A DNA stretch of 64,000 nucleotides from Burkholderia sp. SRS-46 (GTDB lineage: Bacteria; Pseudomonadota; Gammaproteobacteria; Burkholderiales; Burkholderiaceae): the NCBI RefSeq assembly GCF_004343775.1, contig NZ_PTXL01000002.1, positions 682,001 to 746,000 of the forward strand. The letters run 5' to 3'. This document shows, piece by piece, positions 17,216 to 26,325 of the stretch. The stretch's first letter is position 1. The number at the start of each line of letters is the position of its first letter. Below the pieces are notes generated by a model. It saw nothing but the letters and a program-made list of their open reading frames with translations. It ran no database searches and was not told the DNA's origin. The translations under genes were made by a program, and so were the position numbers.

Positions 17216-19969
17216 TCAGTGAGCCTCTTCCCAGTTCGCGCCCGCGCCGACTTCGGCGACGAGCGGCACCTTCAGCTTCGCGACGCCGCACATCATCTCC
17301 GGCAGCTTCTCGCGCACGCGCGACAGCTCGGCGTCGGGCACCTCGAGCACCAGTTCATCGTGCACCTGCATGATCATCCGCGACGCGAGGCCGTCGCGCG
17401 TGAGCCATTCGTCCACCGCGATCATCGACAGCTTGATCAGGTCGGCCGCGGTGCCCTGCATCGGTGCATTGATCGCCGCGCGTTCCGCCGCCTGGCGGCG
17501 CGGGCCGTTGCCGCCGTTGATTTCCGGCAGCCACAGGCGGCGGCCGAAAACGGTTTCGACGTAGCCCTTCTCCTTCGCGATCGCGCGCGTGTCTTCCATG
17601 TACTGCGCGACGCCCGGGTAGCGCGCGAAATACCGGTCGATATACAGCTTCGCCGCATCGCGCATGATGCCGAGGTTCGACGCGAGGCCGAACGCGCTCA
17701 TCCCGTAGATCAGCCCGAAGTTGATCACCTTCGCGATCCGGCGCTGGTCGGACGACACTTCGAGCGGCGTCACGCCGAACACCTCGGCCGCGGTTGCGCG
17801 GTGGATGTCCTCGCCGTTCGAGAACGCGCGCAGCAGCGACGCGTCGCCCGAGATGTGCGCCATGATCCGCAGTTCGATCTGCGAATAATCGGCCGATACG
17901 AGCCGGTGGCCCGGCGGCGCGATGAACGCCTCGCGGATCCGCCGGCCTTCGGCCGTGCGCACCGGAATGTTCTGAAGATTGGGATCGTTCGACGCGAGGC
18001 GCCCCGTCACCGCGACGGCCTGCGCATAGTTCGTGTGCACGCGGCCGGTTTCCGGGTTCACCATCCGCGGCAGCTTGTCGGTGTAGGTCGACTTCAGCTT
18101 CGACAGCCCGCGATGCTCGAGCAGCAGCTTCGGCAGCGGGTAATCCTCGGCCAGCTTCTGCAGCACCTCTTCGTCGGTCGACGGCGCGCCGCTCGGCGTC
18201 TTCTTCACGACCGGCAACTGCAGCTTCTCGAAAAAGATCTGGCCGATCTGCTTCGGCGAGCCGAGGTTGAACTCGCCGCCCGCGAGTTCGTACGCCTGCG
18301 CTTCGAGCTCGACGAGCCGCGTCGCGATCTCGCCGCTCTGCGCTTCGAGGCGCGCGTCGTCGATCAGCACGCCCGTGCGCTCCATCTTGCGCAGCACGCG
18401 CGACACCGGCATCTCGATCTCGCGGTACACGCGCTCGAGGCCCGGCTCGCGCGCAACCTGCGGATACAGCGCGTGATGCAGCTGCAGCGTGACGTCCGCG
18501 TCTTCGGCCGCGTATTCGGCGGCCTGCTCGAGCGCGACTTCGTCGAAGCCGATCTGCTTCGCGCCCTTGCCCGCCACGTCTTCATACTTGATCGTCTTGA
18601 CGCCCAGATGACGCAGCGCGAGGCTGTCCATGTCGTGCGTGCGGTGCGATTCGAGCACGTACGATTCGAGCAGCGTGTCGTGCTCGATGCCGTTCAGCTC
18701 GATGCCATAGTTCGCGAGCACCTGCGCGTCGTACTTCAGGTGCTGGCCGACCTTCTTGCGCCCGGCCGATTCGAGCCACGGCTTGAGGCGCGCGAGCACC
18801 TCGTCGAGCGGCAACTGCTCGGGCATGTCGGGGCCGCGATGCGCGACCGGCAGATAAGCGGCCTTGCCGGGCTCGACCGAGAACGACAGGCCGACGAGCC
18901 GCGCGGCCATCGGGTCGAGCGACGTCGTTTCCGTGTCGAACGCGGTCAGCGTGGCCGCGTCGATCTTCGCGAACCACGCGTCGAACTGCTCCCAGGTCTG
19001 GATCGTGTCGTATTCACGGGCGATATCCGCCGCCACCACTTGCGCCGGCTCGCCGTCGGGCGCATCGGCGCCGCCGCCTTCCGCGGGTGCGCTCTCGACT
19101 TCGCGCAGCCACGTCTTGAAGCCGTAGCGCGCGAAGATGTCGCGCAGCAGGTCGCGCGCCTCGCCGTCGGTTGCGAGCGTCGCCTCGATCGATTCGAGAT
19201 GCGGCGCGAGGTCGCATGCGGTCTCGACGGTCACGAGCTTGCGGCCGAGCGGCAGGAAGTCGAGCGCGCGGCGCAGGTTGTCGCCGACGACCCCCTTGAT
19301 CTCGCCCGCATGCGCAACGACGCCGTCGAGGCTGTCGTATTGCGTGAGCCACTTCACGGCCGTCTTCGGCCCGCACTTCTCGACGCCCGGCACGTTGTCG
19401 ACCGTATCGCCGATCAGCGTCAGGTAGTCGACGATCCGCTCCGGCGGCACGCCGAACTTCGCGATCACGCCGTCGCGATCGAGCGTCTCGTTGGTCATCG
19501 TGTTGACGAGCGTGACGTGGTCGGTGACGAGCTGCGCGAGATCCTTGTCGCCCGTCGACACGACCACTTTCATCCCGTGCCGCTCGGCTTCGCGTGCGAG
19601 CGTGCCGATCACGTCGTCGGCCTCGACGCCTTCGACCATCAGCAGCGGCCAGCCGAGCGCGCGCACGGCACCGTGGATCGGCTCGACCTGCAACGCGAGA
19701 TCGGGCGGCATCGAAGGCCGGTTTGCCTTATAGTCGGCATAGAGGTCGTCGCGGAACGTCTTGCCCTTTGCATCGAACACGCAAGCGCTATACTCTGCAC
19801 TGACTTCCTTGCGCATACGGCGCAGCATGTTGATGATTCCGTAGAGCGCTCCGGTGGGCTCCCCGCCCGGGCCACGCAAATCAGGCATCGCATGGTAAGC
19901 CCGATACAGATAGCTCGAACCGTCAACCAATAGCAGGGTCTTACCTTCCAGATTTCGTTCTTCAGGCAT
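17216..19969 (-). CDS. polA: DNA polymerase I
   Basis: 917-residue replicative-repair polymerase. The N-terminal 5'-3' exonuclease (LLLVDGSSYLYRAYHA onward) is followed by an intact 3'-5' proofreading domain (FDTETTSLDPM, DxE present). The family A polymerase motifs are DYSQIELRIMAHIS, RRIAKVINFGLIYGMSAFG and the QVHDELVLEV end. The ATG at 19969 (MPEERNLEG) fits the family; a TTG three codons upstream is less likely. No Shine-Dalgarno is evident. The ATG is one base from the start codon of the divergent LOG gene. Confidence 0.96.
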   Translation of the reverse strand: MPEERNLEGKTLLLVDGSSYLYRAYHAMPDLRGPGGEPTGALYGIINMLRRMRKEVSAEYSACVFDAKGKTFRDDLYADYKANRPSMPPDLALQVEPIHGAVRALGWPLLMVEGVEADDVIGTLAREAERHGMKVVVSTGDKDLAQLVTDHVTLVNTMTNETLDRDGVIAKFGVPPERIVDYLTLIGDTVDNVPGVEKCGPKTAVKWLTQYDSLDGVVAHAGEIKGVVGDNLRRALDFLPLGRKLVTVETACDLAPHLESIEATLATDGEARDLLRDIFARYGFKTWLREVESAPAEGGGADAPDGEPAQVVAADIAREYDTIQTWEQFDAWFAKIDAATLTAFDTETTSLDPMAARLVGLSFSVEPGKAAYLPVAHRGPDMPEQLPLDEVLARLKPWLESAGRKKVGQHLKYDAQVLANYGIELNGIEHDTLLESYVLESHRTHDMDSLALRHLGVKTIKYEDVAGKGAKQIGFDEVALEQAAEYAAEDADVTLQLHHALYPQVAREPGLERVYREIEMPVSRVLRKMERTGVLIDDARLEAQSGEIATRLVELEAQAYELAGGEFNLGSPKQIGQIFFEKLQLPVVKKTPSGAPSTDEEVLQKLAEDYPLPKLLLEHRGLSKLKSTYTDKLPRMVNPETGRVHTNYAQAVAVTGRLASNDPNLQNIPVRTAEGRRIREAFIAPPGHRLVSADYSQIELRIMAHISGDASLLRAFSNGEDIHRATAAEVFGVTPLEVSSDQRRIAKVINFGLIYGMSAFGLASNLGIMRDAAKLYIDRYFARYPGVAQYMEDTRAIAKEKGYVETVFGRRLWLPEINGGNGPRRQAAERAAINAPMQGTAADLIKLSMIAVDEWLTRDGLASRMIMQVHDELVLEVPDAELSRVREKLPEMMCGVAKLKVPLVAEVGAGANWEEAH

Positions 19970-19970
19970 T

Positions 19971-20723
19971 ATGAACAAGAGAAAAGTGATTCCGAGTCTG
20001 CGTTCGCTCGCAGATCAAGAACGCGCGACGGCCAAGAAGGCGCGCGCATCGTGGCAGATGTTCACGATTATGGCAGAGTTTATCGAGGCGACCGAGTACC
20101 TGTCGGAGATCCGACCGGCCGTCAGCATCTACGGTTCTGCCCGCCTCAAACCCGATACGCCGCACTACAAGCTCGCGGTGCAGATCGCGCGCAAGCTGTC
20201 CGACGCCGGCTTCGCGGTGATCTCCGGCGGCGGCCCCGGCATCATGGAAGCCGCGAACAAGGGCGCGCACGCCGGCAAGGCGCCGTCGGTCGGCCTGAAC
20301 ATCGAGCTGCCGCACGAGCAGGCCGGCAACCACTACCAGGACATCTCGCTGCGCTTCCGCCACTTCTTCACGCGCAAGGTCACGTTCGTGAAGAACTCCG
20401 ATGCGGTGATCGTGATGCCGGGCGGCTTCGGCACGCTCGACGAGCTGTCCGAAGTGCTCACGCTGATCCAGACGAAGAAGTCGCGCCTCGTGCCGATCAT
20501 CCTCGTCGGCAGCACGTTCTGGCAGGGCCTGCTGCAGTGGTTCCGCGACCAGCTGATCCCGAACGGCCTCATCAATCCGGAAGACATGGACCTGATGCAG
20601 GTGATCGACGACCCCGACCAGGTGCTCGACGCGGTGCTCGCGTTCTACGAGGACAGCGGCGAGGAGGAAGGCGAGGAAGAGCATCCGCCGCGCCCGGAAG
20701 AAGACCGGATGTTCTACCTGTAA
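19971..20723 (+). CDS. LOG-family (TIGR00730) Rossmann-fold nucleosidase
   Basis: 250-residue protein of the LOG/lysine-decarboxylase-like family, which hydrolyses the N-glycosidic bond of nucleoside 5'-monophosphates. Signature motifs are GGGPGIMEAANKGA (residues about 85-98) and PGGFGTLDE (about 144-152). The first 29 residues are strongly basic and unlike the family core; MFTIMAEFIEATEYL at codons 30-34 (20058 or 20070) is an alternative start. The C-terminus is acidic (Glu-rich). It is divergent from polA with no intergenic space. Confidence 0.88.
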   Translation: MNKRKVIPSLRSLADQERATAKKARASWQMFTIMAEFIEATEYLSEIRPAVSIYGSARLKPDTPHYKLAVQIARKLSDAGFAVISGGGPGIMEAANKGAHAGKAPSVGLNIELPHEQAGNHYQDISLRFRHFFTRKVTFVKNSDAVIVMPGGFGTLDELSEVLTLIQTKKSRLVPIILVGSTFWQGLLQWFRDQLIPNGLINPEDMDLMQVIDDPDQVLDAVLAFYEDSGEEEGEEEHPPRPEEDRMFYL

Positions 20724-21123
20724 GCGGCTCGCGCCGGACTCCGCCGCGCGGGGTCCGGGCAGCGATCGCCCGCTTGCGGGGCACGCATCGCGCATCGGCA
20801 GCCGGAACGTCGCCGGCTGCATGGCCATTTGTAACGCCGCGTTAATGCGGCCGGGCTGAAAACGTCAGATCCGGCCACGGCCGGCACATGCTGCGCCACG
20901 GCAAATGCCGTGCCGCAGCGTGCCATTGTCAAATCGTCCCGCTCCGTCCGGCCTTTCGCCGGCTCCCTGCCGTCAATCCGCGGTAACAAAACCCGTTCGC
21001 TTTTCCTCCCGCGCTTCGGCACACTGCGATCCAGCAGCGCCGCGTGGCGGCACGGAACAGGTTCATCGCTTCCGGTGCCCTGCTTCATCACGCCGCGACT
21101 TCCATTTCATTCGGGAAAAGAAC
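20724..21123. other. 400-bp gap without a recognised gene
   Basis: No supported coding region. A hairpin GCAGCCGG / CCGGCTGC (20798-20805 and 20813-20820) lies 75 bp after the LOG stop and may end that transcript, but it lacks a T-tract. The right part presumably holds the promoter of the small exported protein at 21124; no convincing -35/-10 pair was found. Confidence 0.5.
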
Positions 21124-21420
21124 ATGAAACGCTCGCTGATTGCCCTCGCCTTCGCCAGCCTCGGCCTCTCGCTGTCCAGTCTCGCCCATGCCGTGAACGT
21201 CGACGTGAACATCGGCACGCCCGCGCCGGTCATCGTCGCACCGGCGCCCGCGCCCGTCCTGGTCGCGCCTGCGCCCGTCGTGGTGGTCGGCTGGCACGGC
21301 GACCGCTACTGGGACGGCCGCCGCTACTGGCAACGCCGCGAGTGGGAAGACTATCAGCGCCATCGCGGCCACGGCGGTTATCACTGCCCGCCGGGACACG
21401 CGAAGAAGGGGGAGTGCTGA
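21124..21420 (+). CDS. Small exported protein with Pro/Val/Ala repeats
   Basis: 98-residue protein of unknown function. A clear Sec signal peptide (MKRSLIALAFASLGLSLSSLAHA, cleavage after AHA) is followed by imperfect repeats of the type VIVAPAPAP / VLVAPAPV (residues 36-56). The basic, aromatic-rich C-terminal half (WHGDRYWDGRRYWQRREWE) ends with two Cys (HCPPGHAKKGEC). It resembles the YXWXXXR-type or PXPV-repeat exported proteins common in Burkholderia. GGGAAAAG precedes the ATG. Followed by a strong terminator, so it is a single gene. Confidence 0.75.
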   Translation: MKRSLIALAFASLGLSLSSLAHAVNVDVNIGTPAPVIVAPAPAPVLVAPAPVVVVGWHGDRYWDGRRYWQRREWEDYQRHRGHGGYHCPPGHAKKGEC

Positions 21421-21464
21421 GCCGTTGACGGCCGGGACGCTGCGCCCGGCATGCCGGTGAAATG

Positions 21465-21504
21465 AAAAGGCCGCACGCGAACTGCAGGTTCGCGTGCGGC
21501 CTTT
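21465..21504 (+). terminator. Bidirectional terminator between convergent genes
   Basis: AAAGGCCGCACGCGAAC / GTTCGCGTGCGGCCTTT, a near-perfect long stem with a small loop, flanked by A's on the left and T's on the right. It serves the small exported protein gene (plus strand) and amn (minus strand). Confidence 0.85.
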
Positions 21505-21573
21505 GTCGTTTCCGACACGCGGCCGGCGGCGGCTCCCCGAACCGGCCGGGGAGCCTTATACCGCAAGGGTTTT

Positions 21574-23100
21574 TTACTGGAACGCCACTTCTGCAAAGCT
21601 CCGCAGCTTCCGGCTATGCAGCTTGTCGAGCCCGTTGGTGCGCAAGATCTCCATCGCCTTCACGCCGATCTGCAGATGCTGATCGACTTGCGCGCGATAG
21701 AACTGATCGGCCATCCCCGGCAGCTTCAGCTCGCCGTGCAGCGGCTTGTCCGACACGCACAGCAGCGTGCCGTACGGCACCCGGAAGCGGAAGCCGTTCG
21801 CGGCGATCGTCGCGCTCTCCATGTCGAGCGCGATCGCGCGGCTCTGCGACAGCCGCTGCACCGGCTCGCGATGATCGCGCAGCTCCCAGTTGCGGTTGTC
21901 GACGCTCGCGACCGTGCCGGTCCGCATCACGCGCTTCAGCTCCGCGCCTTCGAGCCGCGTGACGTCCGCGACGCCGCGCTCGAGCGCCAGCTGCACTTCG
22001 GCGAGCGCCGGAATCGGCACCCACAGCGGCAGGTCGGCGTCCAGCACGTGATCCTCGCGCACATAGCCGTGCGCGAGCACGTAGTCGCCGAGGCGCTGCG
22101 TGTTGCGCAGGCCCGCGCAGTGGCCGAGCATCACCCACGCGTGCGGACGCAGCACCGCGATGTGGTCGGTGATCGTCTTCGCGTTCGACGGCCCGACGCC
22201 GATGTTGACCATCGTGATCCCGCTGCCGTCCGCGCGCTTAAGGTGATACGCGGGCATCTGCGGCAGGCGCGGCGGCGCCGCGCCCTCCGACGGCTCGCCG
22301 CCGAGGTTCTCGTTGTACGTGACGACGTCGCCCGGCTCGACGAACGCGCTGTATTCGCTGCGATACGCGCGCACCTCGGGATCGTTGCTCTCCGTCATCA
22401 TCGTGCGGCCGAGCTTCACGAACTCGTCGATGTAGAACTGGTAGTTCGTATACAGCACGTAGTTCTGGAAATGCGTCGGCGACGTCGCGGTGTAGTGGCG
22501 CAGCCGGTGCAGCGAGAAGTCGACCCGCGCGGCCGTGAACAGCGCGAGCGGGTGCGGCTCGCCCGGCGCCGGCTCGAACGTGCCGTTGACGATGCGATCG
22601 TCCAGGTACGACAGGTCGGGCGTATCGAACACGTCGCGCATCGCGAGCAGGCTGTCGCGGTCGAGTTCGCCTTCGAGGTGGATGCCTTCGGGGAACGCGA
22701 AGTGGATCGGAATCGGCTGCGACGACACGCCGACTTCGATCTTGACCTGGTGATTCTTCGCGAGCAGCCGCAGCTGCTCACGATAGTAGTTCGCGAAAAG
22801 ATCCGGCCGGGTCACCGTCGTCTCGAACACGCCCGGGCCCGCGACGAAGCCGTACGAACGGCGAGAATCGACGTGTGTGTTGACGTCGGTGCGCACGCGC
22901 ACGAACGGATAGCACGCGCGCACGTGCTCGGTGATCGGTTCGTGGCGGCGATAGCGCGCGAATGCATCGCGCAGGAAACCGGCGTTGGCTTCGTAAATCG
23001 CGGACAGCCGTGCGACGGCGGCGATCGGGTCGTCGAATCCTTCGACGGGCGGACTTTCCGGGGTCAGCATCCGGTGCCGGCGGCTCAAATCGTTCTTCAT
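21574..23100 (-). CDS. amn: AMP nucleosidase
   Basis: 508-residue enzyme that splits AMP into adenine and ribose 5-phosphate in purine salvage. The N-terminal regulatory domain (to about residue 200) and the C-terminal phosphorylase-fold domain (GITMVNIGVGPSNAKTITDH, HAWVMLGHCAGLR, ALDMESATIAANGFRFRVPYGTLLCVSDKP) match the family throughout. The ATG at 23100 is chosen because GAGGT is 7 nt upstream; the ATG at 23106 is too close to it. It is isolated between terminator and divergent gene. Confidence 0.94.
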   Translation of the reverse strand: MKNDLSRRHRMLTPESPPVEGFDDPIAAVARLSAIYEANAGFLRDAFARYRRHEPITEHVRACYPFVRVRTDVNTHVDSRRSYGFVAGPGVFETTVTRPDLFANYYREQLRLLAKNHQVKIEVGVSSQPIPIHFAFPEGIHLEGELDRDSLLAMRDVFDTPDLSYLDDRIVNGTFEPAPGEPHPLALFTAARVDFSLHRLRHYTATSPTHFQNYVLYTNYQFYIDEFVKLGRTMMTESNDPEVRAYRSEYSAFVEPGDVVTYNENLGGEPSEGAAPPRLPQMPAYHLKRADGSGITMVNIGVGPSNAKTITDHIAVLRPHAWVMLGHCAGLRNTQRLGDYVLAHGYVREDHVLDADLPLWVPIPALAEVQLALERGVADVTRLEGAELKRVMRTGTVASVDNRNWELRDHREPVQRLSQSRAIALDMESATIAANGFRFRVPYGTLLCVSDKPLHGELKLPGMADQFYRAQVDQHLQIGVKAMEILRTNGLDKLHSRKLRSFAEVAFQ

Positions 23101-23231
23101 TTTCATCACCTCGTCTGATCGACCGACATTACCACGGAACCTTGTCGGGCTGATGGCCACGCCCCGCGCGCGCGGCGCCCGGAAGGCGCGCAGTATTTGC
23201 TAAAATTGAGCGGTTAATTGGGAGAGTCACA

Positions 23232-23627
23232 ATGAAGCCGCTCATTCTCGTCGCCGCTGCCGCCGCGTTTGCCGCTGCCAGCGTCGCCTACGCCGCCGGC
23301 GGCACGCCGAGCGCCGACGCACAGGCCCAGGCCGCAGCCAACGAAGCCGCCGGCCTGCCGGATCTCCGGAAGATCAACCGGCCCGGGGCCGAAGTCACGT
23401 CCAAGGTCGACTTCAGCGACATCCGCCGCACGCCGAGCTTTCACGAAAAAAGCAAGAACGGCACCGAAGTCACCGAGTACCGCGATCGCGGCAAGCCGGT
23501 CGAGATCGACGTGAAGTCGAACTTCGGCACCCGCTACCAGATGAGCGCGTCGCCGGACACGTCGCCGAAGCCGCACGACGCGAGCATTCCGATCACGCGC
23601 CTGCCGTCGGTCAACCTGCGCTACTGA
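23232..23627 (+). CDS. DUF2782-type exported protein
   Basis: 131-residue protein with a Sec signal peptide (cleavage about residue 21, AYA-AG). The rest is soluble: a spacer, then VEIDVKSNFGTRYQMSASP. Size, signal and position before thrB and near polA fit the DUF2782 family, which in pseudomonads also neighbours polA and thrB. Function unknown. GGGAG lies 9 nt upstream of the ATG. thrB follows 113 bp downstream. Confidence 0.75.
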   Translation: MKPLILVAAAAAFAAASVAYAAGGTPSADAQAQAAANEAAGLPDLRKINRPGAEVTSKVDFSDIRRTPSFHEKSKNGTEVTEYRDRGKPVEIDVKSNFGTRYQMSASPDTSPKPHDASIPITRLPSVNLRY

Positions 23628-23740
23628 CGCATTGCCCGTGCCGCGGCGGCACCGACCGCGGCACACACGGCTCTCCCTGCATCTCCTTTTCCGCGACGCA
23701 CGCGCACGCGTGCCCGCCAACCTGACTCGACGCATCTCGC

Positions 23741-24739
23741 ATGGCCGTTTTCACCGCTGTTTCCGACACCGATCTCGCGCACTGGATGCGCCACTACGCG
23801 CTGGGCGACGTCGTCGCGTTCCGTGGCATTTCGTCCGGCATCGAGAACAGCAATTTCTTCCTGACGACGACGCGCGGCGAATACGTCCTCACGATCTTCG
23901 AGAAGCTCACGGCCGAACAGCTGCCGTTCTATCTCGAACTGATGCGCCACCTGGCCGGCCACGGCGTGCCGGTGCCGGACCCGGTGCCGCGCGACGACGG
24001 CACGCTGTTCGGCGTGCTGCACGGCAAGCCGGCCGCGATCGTCACGAAGCTCGACGGCGCGACCGAGCTGGCGCCCGGCGTCGAGCACTGCATCGAGGCC
24101 GGGCAGATGCTCGCGCGCATGCACCTGGCCGGCCGCGACTACCCGCGCACCCAGCCGAACCTGCGCAGCCTGCCGTGGTGGCAGGAGAACGTGCCGACGA
24201 TCGCGCCGTTCGTGAGCGCCGAGCAGCTCGCGCTGCTGGAAGGCGAACTCGCGCACCAGGCGCGCTTCTTCGCATCCGCCGACTACGCGGCGCTGCCCGG
24301 CGGGCCGTGCCACTGCGACCTGTTCCGCGACAACGCGATGTTCGCGCACGCGGCGCCCGGCACGGGCCACACCGTGCGGCTCGGCGGCTTCTTCGACTTC
24401 TATTTCGCGGGCTGCGACAAGTGGCTGTTCGACGTCGCGGTGACCGTCAACGACTGGTGCGTCGACCTCGCGACGGGCGTGCTCGACGACGCGCGCGCGG
24501 ACGCGCTGCTGCGCGCGTACCAGACCGTCCGGCCGTTCACCGCCGAGGAGCGCCGCCACTGGGGCGACATGCTGCGTGCCGGTGCGTACCGCTTCTGGGT
24601 GTCGCGCCTGTACGACCTCTACCTGCCCCGCGCGGCCGAGATGCTCAAGCCGCACGACCCGGGCCATTTCGAACGCATCCTGCGTGAGCGTATCGCACAT
24701 ACGCCCGTGCTTCCCGAGACCCAATCCGCATGCAACTGA
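23741..24739 (+). CDS. thrB: Homoserine kinase, ThrB type II
   Basis: Phosphorylates homoserine in threonine biosynthesis. This is the aminoglycoside-phosphotransferase-fold type, not the GHMP type. [23 protein letters not shown] forms the nucleotide-binding lobe. The catalytic loop reads CHCDLFRDN (usually H-x-D-L-F-R-D-N), followed by [24 protein letters not shown]. 332 residues. The next gene starts inside its last 10 bp, so the two are co-translated. Confidence 0.92.
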   Translation: MAVFTAVSDTDLAHWMRHYALGDVVAFRGISSGIENSNFFLTTTRGEYVLTIFEKLTAEQLPFYLELMRHLAGHGVPVPDPVPRDDGTLFGVLHGKPAAIVTKLDGATELAPGVEHCIEAGQMLARMHLAGRDYPRTQPNLRSLPWWQENVPTIAPFVSAEQLALLEGELAHQARFFASADYAALPGGPCHCDLFRDNAMFAHAAPGTGHTVRLGGFFDFYFAGCDKWLFDVAVTVNDWCVDLATGVLDDARADALLRAYQTVRPFTAEERRHWGDMLRAGAYRFWVSRLYDLYLPRAAEMLKPHDPGHFERILRERIAHTPVLPETQSACN

Positions 24740-25542
24740 TCGAAGTCCCCGCGAAGACGGGCTATGTCTGGTTCCGCCAGGGCATCTGGCTGTTCCGCCG
24801 CAACCCGCTCGCGTTCATCACGCTGTTCTTCACCTACCTGCTCGCGATCACGCTGGTGTCGATGGTGCCGGTGATCGGCGCGGCGCTGCCGCTGCTGTTC
24901 ATCCCCGGCATCGCGGTCGGCTTCATGGCCGCCTGTCGCGACACGGTCGCCGGCAAGCCGGTGATGCCGACGATCCTCGTCGACGGCTTCCGCTCGTATG
25001 GCACGCTGGCGACCCAGCGCCTGCTCGTGCTCGGCGTGATCTACGTCGTGTCGATGGTGCTCGTGTTCGCCGCATCGTCGCTGGTCGATGGCGGTGCGCT
25101 GTTCAGCGCGATGATGGGCGCGGCAAGCGAGACGAGCCCGACGCCGGAAGCGCTTGCGGCGCAAGGCACCGTCGGCGCGCTGTTCCTCGCGACCGTGCTC
25201 TACCTGCCGATCGCGATGATGTTCTGGTTCGCGCCGGTGCTCACCGCGTGGCACGACATCCCGCCGGCGAAAGCGATGTTCTTCAGCGTCGTCAGCTGCT
25301 GGCGCAACCGCGGCGCGTTCACGATCTACGGCCTGCTCTGGTTCGGCGTCGCGCTCGGCACGTCGCTGGTGCTTTCGCTGGTATTGCAGGCGCTCGGCGC
25401 CGGCGCGTACGCGCTGACGCTCATGATGCCGGTGACGATCATCATCGTCACGATGCTGTACTGCTCGTTCTACGCGACCTATCGCGGCTGCTTCGGCGTG
25501 CAGGAACCCGACGCGCCGGCCAAGCCGGCATCGGGACGCTGA
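24730..25542 (+). CDS. Multi-pass membrane protein, BPSS1780 family
   Basis: 270-residue integral membrane protein with about six hydrophobic segments (near residues 28-50, 50-65, 100-120, 155-175, 195-215, 220-245). The cytoplasmic start is [29 protein letters not shown]. It belongs to a betaproteobacterial family without known function. The 10-bp overlap with the thrB end indicates translational coupling, but no functional link to threonine synthesis is established. Confidence 0.8.
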   Translation: MQLIEVPAKTGYVWFRQGIWLFRRNPLAFITLFFTYLLAITLVSMVPVIGAALPLLFIPGIAVGFMAACRDTVAGKPVMPTILVDGFRSYGTLATQRLLVLGVIYVVSMVLVFAASSLVDGGALFSAMMGAASETSPTPEALAAQGTVGALFLATVLYLPIAMMFWFAPVLTAWHDIPPAKAMFFSVVSCWRNRGAFTIYGLLWFGVALGTSLVLSLVLQALGAGAYALTLMMPVTIIIVTMLYCSFYATYRGCFGVQEPDAPAKPASGR

Positions 25543-25681
25543 GCGCGCCTTCGGCCGGCGCAACCGCCGCCGGCCGCCCCGCCTTCCTTCGCACCTTCTC
25601 GCCCGCTCTGCTGCCCGCCGGCAACCCGTGACGAACGCCCAGCCCCCGATTCCGGCGCCCCTGTTCAAGCCAATCGTTTGA

Positions 25682-25714
25682 GCGCAAAATCATTTGCATA
25701 CAAATTGTTTGCGC
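25682..25714 (+). promoter_or_regulatory. Palindromic operator upstream of ohrR
   Basis: Nested inverted repeats: outer GCGCAAA (25682-25688) / TTTGCGC (25708-25714) and inner ATTTG-CATA-CAAAT (25692-25705), both centred near 25698. It is AT-rich in a GC-rich genome and ends 20 bp before the ohrR start. MarR/OhrR regulators bind such sites, so autoregulation is likely. Confidence 0.6.
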
Positions 25715-25734
25715 CAACACCCGCACCCTGAATC

Positions 25735-26187
25735 ATGGAACGCCTGCCTGCATTGCCGCAGACGCTCGACGAGCAGTTGTGCTTCGCGCTCTACTCGACT
25801 TCGCACGCGATGACGAAAGCGTACAAGCCGCTGCTCGACAAGCTGTCGCTGACCTATCCCCAATATCTCGCGATGCTCGTCCTGTGGGAGCGTGACGATA
25901 TCGCCGTCAAGGACATTGCCGCCCGGCTCGATCTCGACCCCGCGACAGTCACGCCGCTGCTCAAGCGGCTGGAAGCGCTCGGCTACGTCGAACGCGTGCG
26001 CAGCGCGGCCGATGAGCGCGTGGTGAACGTGCGCCTGACGCAGGATGGCCGCACGCTGAAGGAAAAGGCGCGTTCGGTGCCCGCCGACCTGTTTTGCGCA
26101 ATGCAGCAAACGCCGGAATTCCTGGTCCGCTTGCGCACGGACCTGAAGCAGCTCCACGAAGCGCTGTCGGCATCGTCCGACCGCTGA
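25735..26187 (+). CDS. ohrR: Organic hydroperoxide sensor-repressor OhrR (MarR family)
   Basis: 150-residue winged-helix repressor. The redox-sensing Cys is C16 in QLCFALYS, the position used in OhrR of other bacteria. The recognition helix is in LDLDPATVTPLLKRLEALGYVER, and the wing follows (RSAADERVVNVRLT). A second Cys lies at residue 120 (FCAMQQ). Organic peroxides oxidise C16 and release the protein from the ohrR and ohr operators. ohr is the next gene, after a terminator. Confidence 0.92.
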   Translation: MERLPALPQTLDEQLCFALYSTSHAMTKAYKPLLDKLSLTYPQYLAMLVLWERDDIAVKDIAARLDLDPATVTPLLKRLEALGYVERVRSAADERVVNVRLTQDGRTLKEKARSVPADLFCAMQQTPEFLVRLRTDLKQLHEALSASSDR

Positions 26188-26195
26188 CAGCCCGA

Positions 26196-26221
26196 GCCCG
26201 GCCTCGCCGGGCCATTTTTTT
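26196..26221 (+). terminator. Terminator after ohrR
   Basis: GCCCGGC / GCCGGGC stem with a short loop, followed after CCA by seven T's. It splits ohrR and ohr into separate transcripts. Confidence 0.8.
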
Positions 26222-26236
26222 GCAATTTGATTTGCA
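26221..26236 (+). promoter_or_regulatory. OhrR operator upstream of ohr
   Basis: TGCAA-TTTGAT-TTGCA inverted repeat, overlapping the T-tract of the ohrR terminator, with a second related stretch (ATTTGCACACTAATGATTTG) overlapping it to the right. It shares TTTGCA/TGCAAA elements with the ohrR operator. Confidence 0.55.
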
Positions 26237-26325
26237 CACTAATGATTTGTGTTCTATATTTATCTCGTGGCCGGCAGCAACGTGTCTGACGGACCGCTTC
26301 CCACCCATTCGACAGGAGCTGCACC

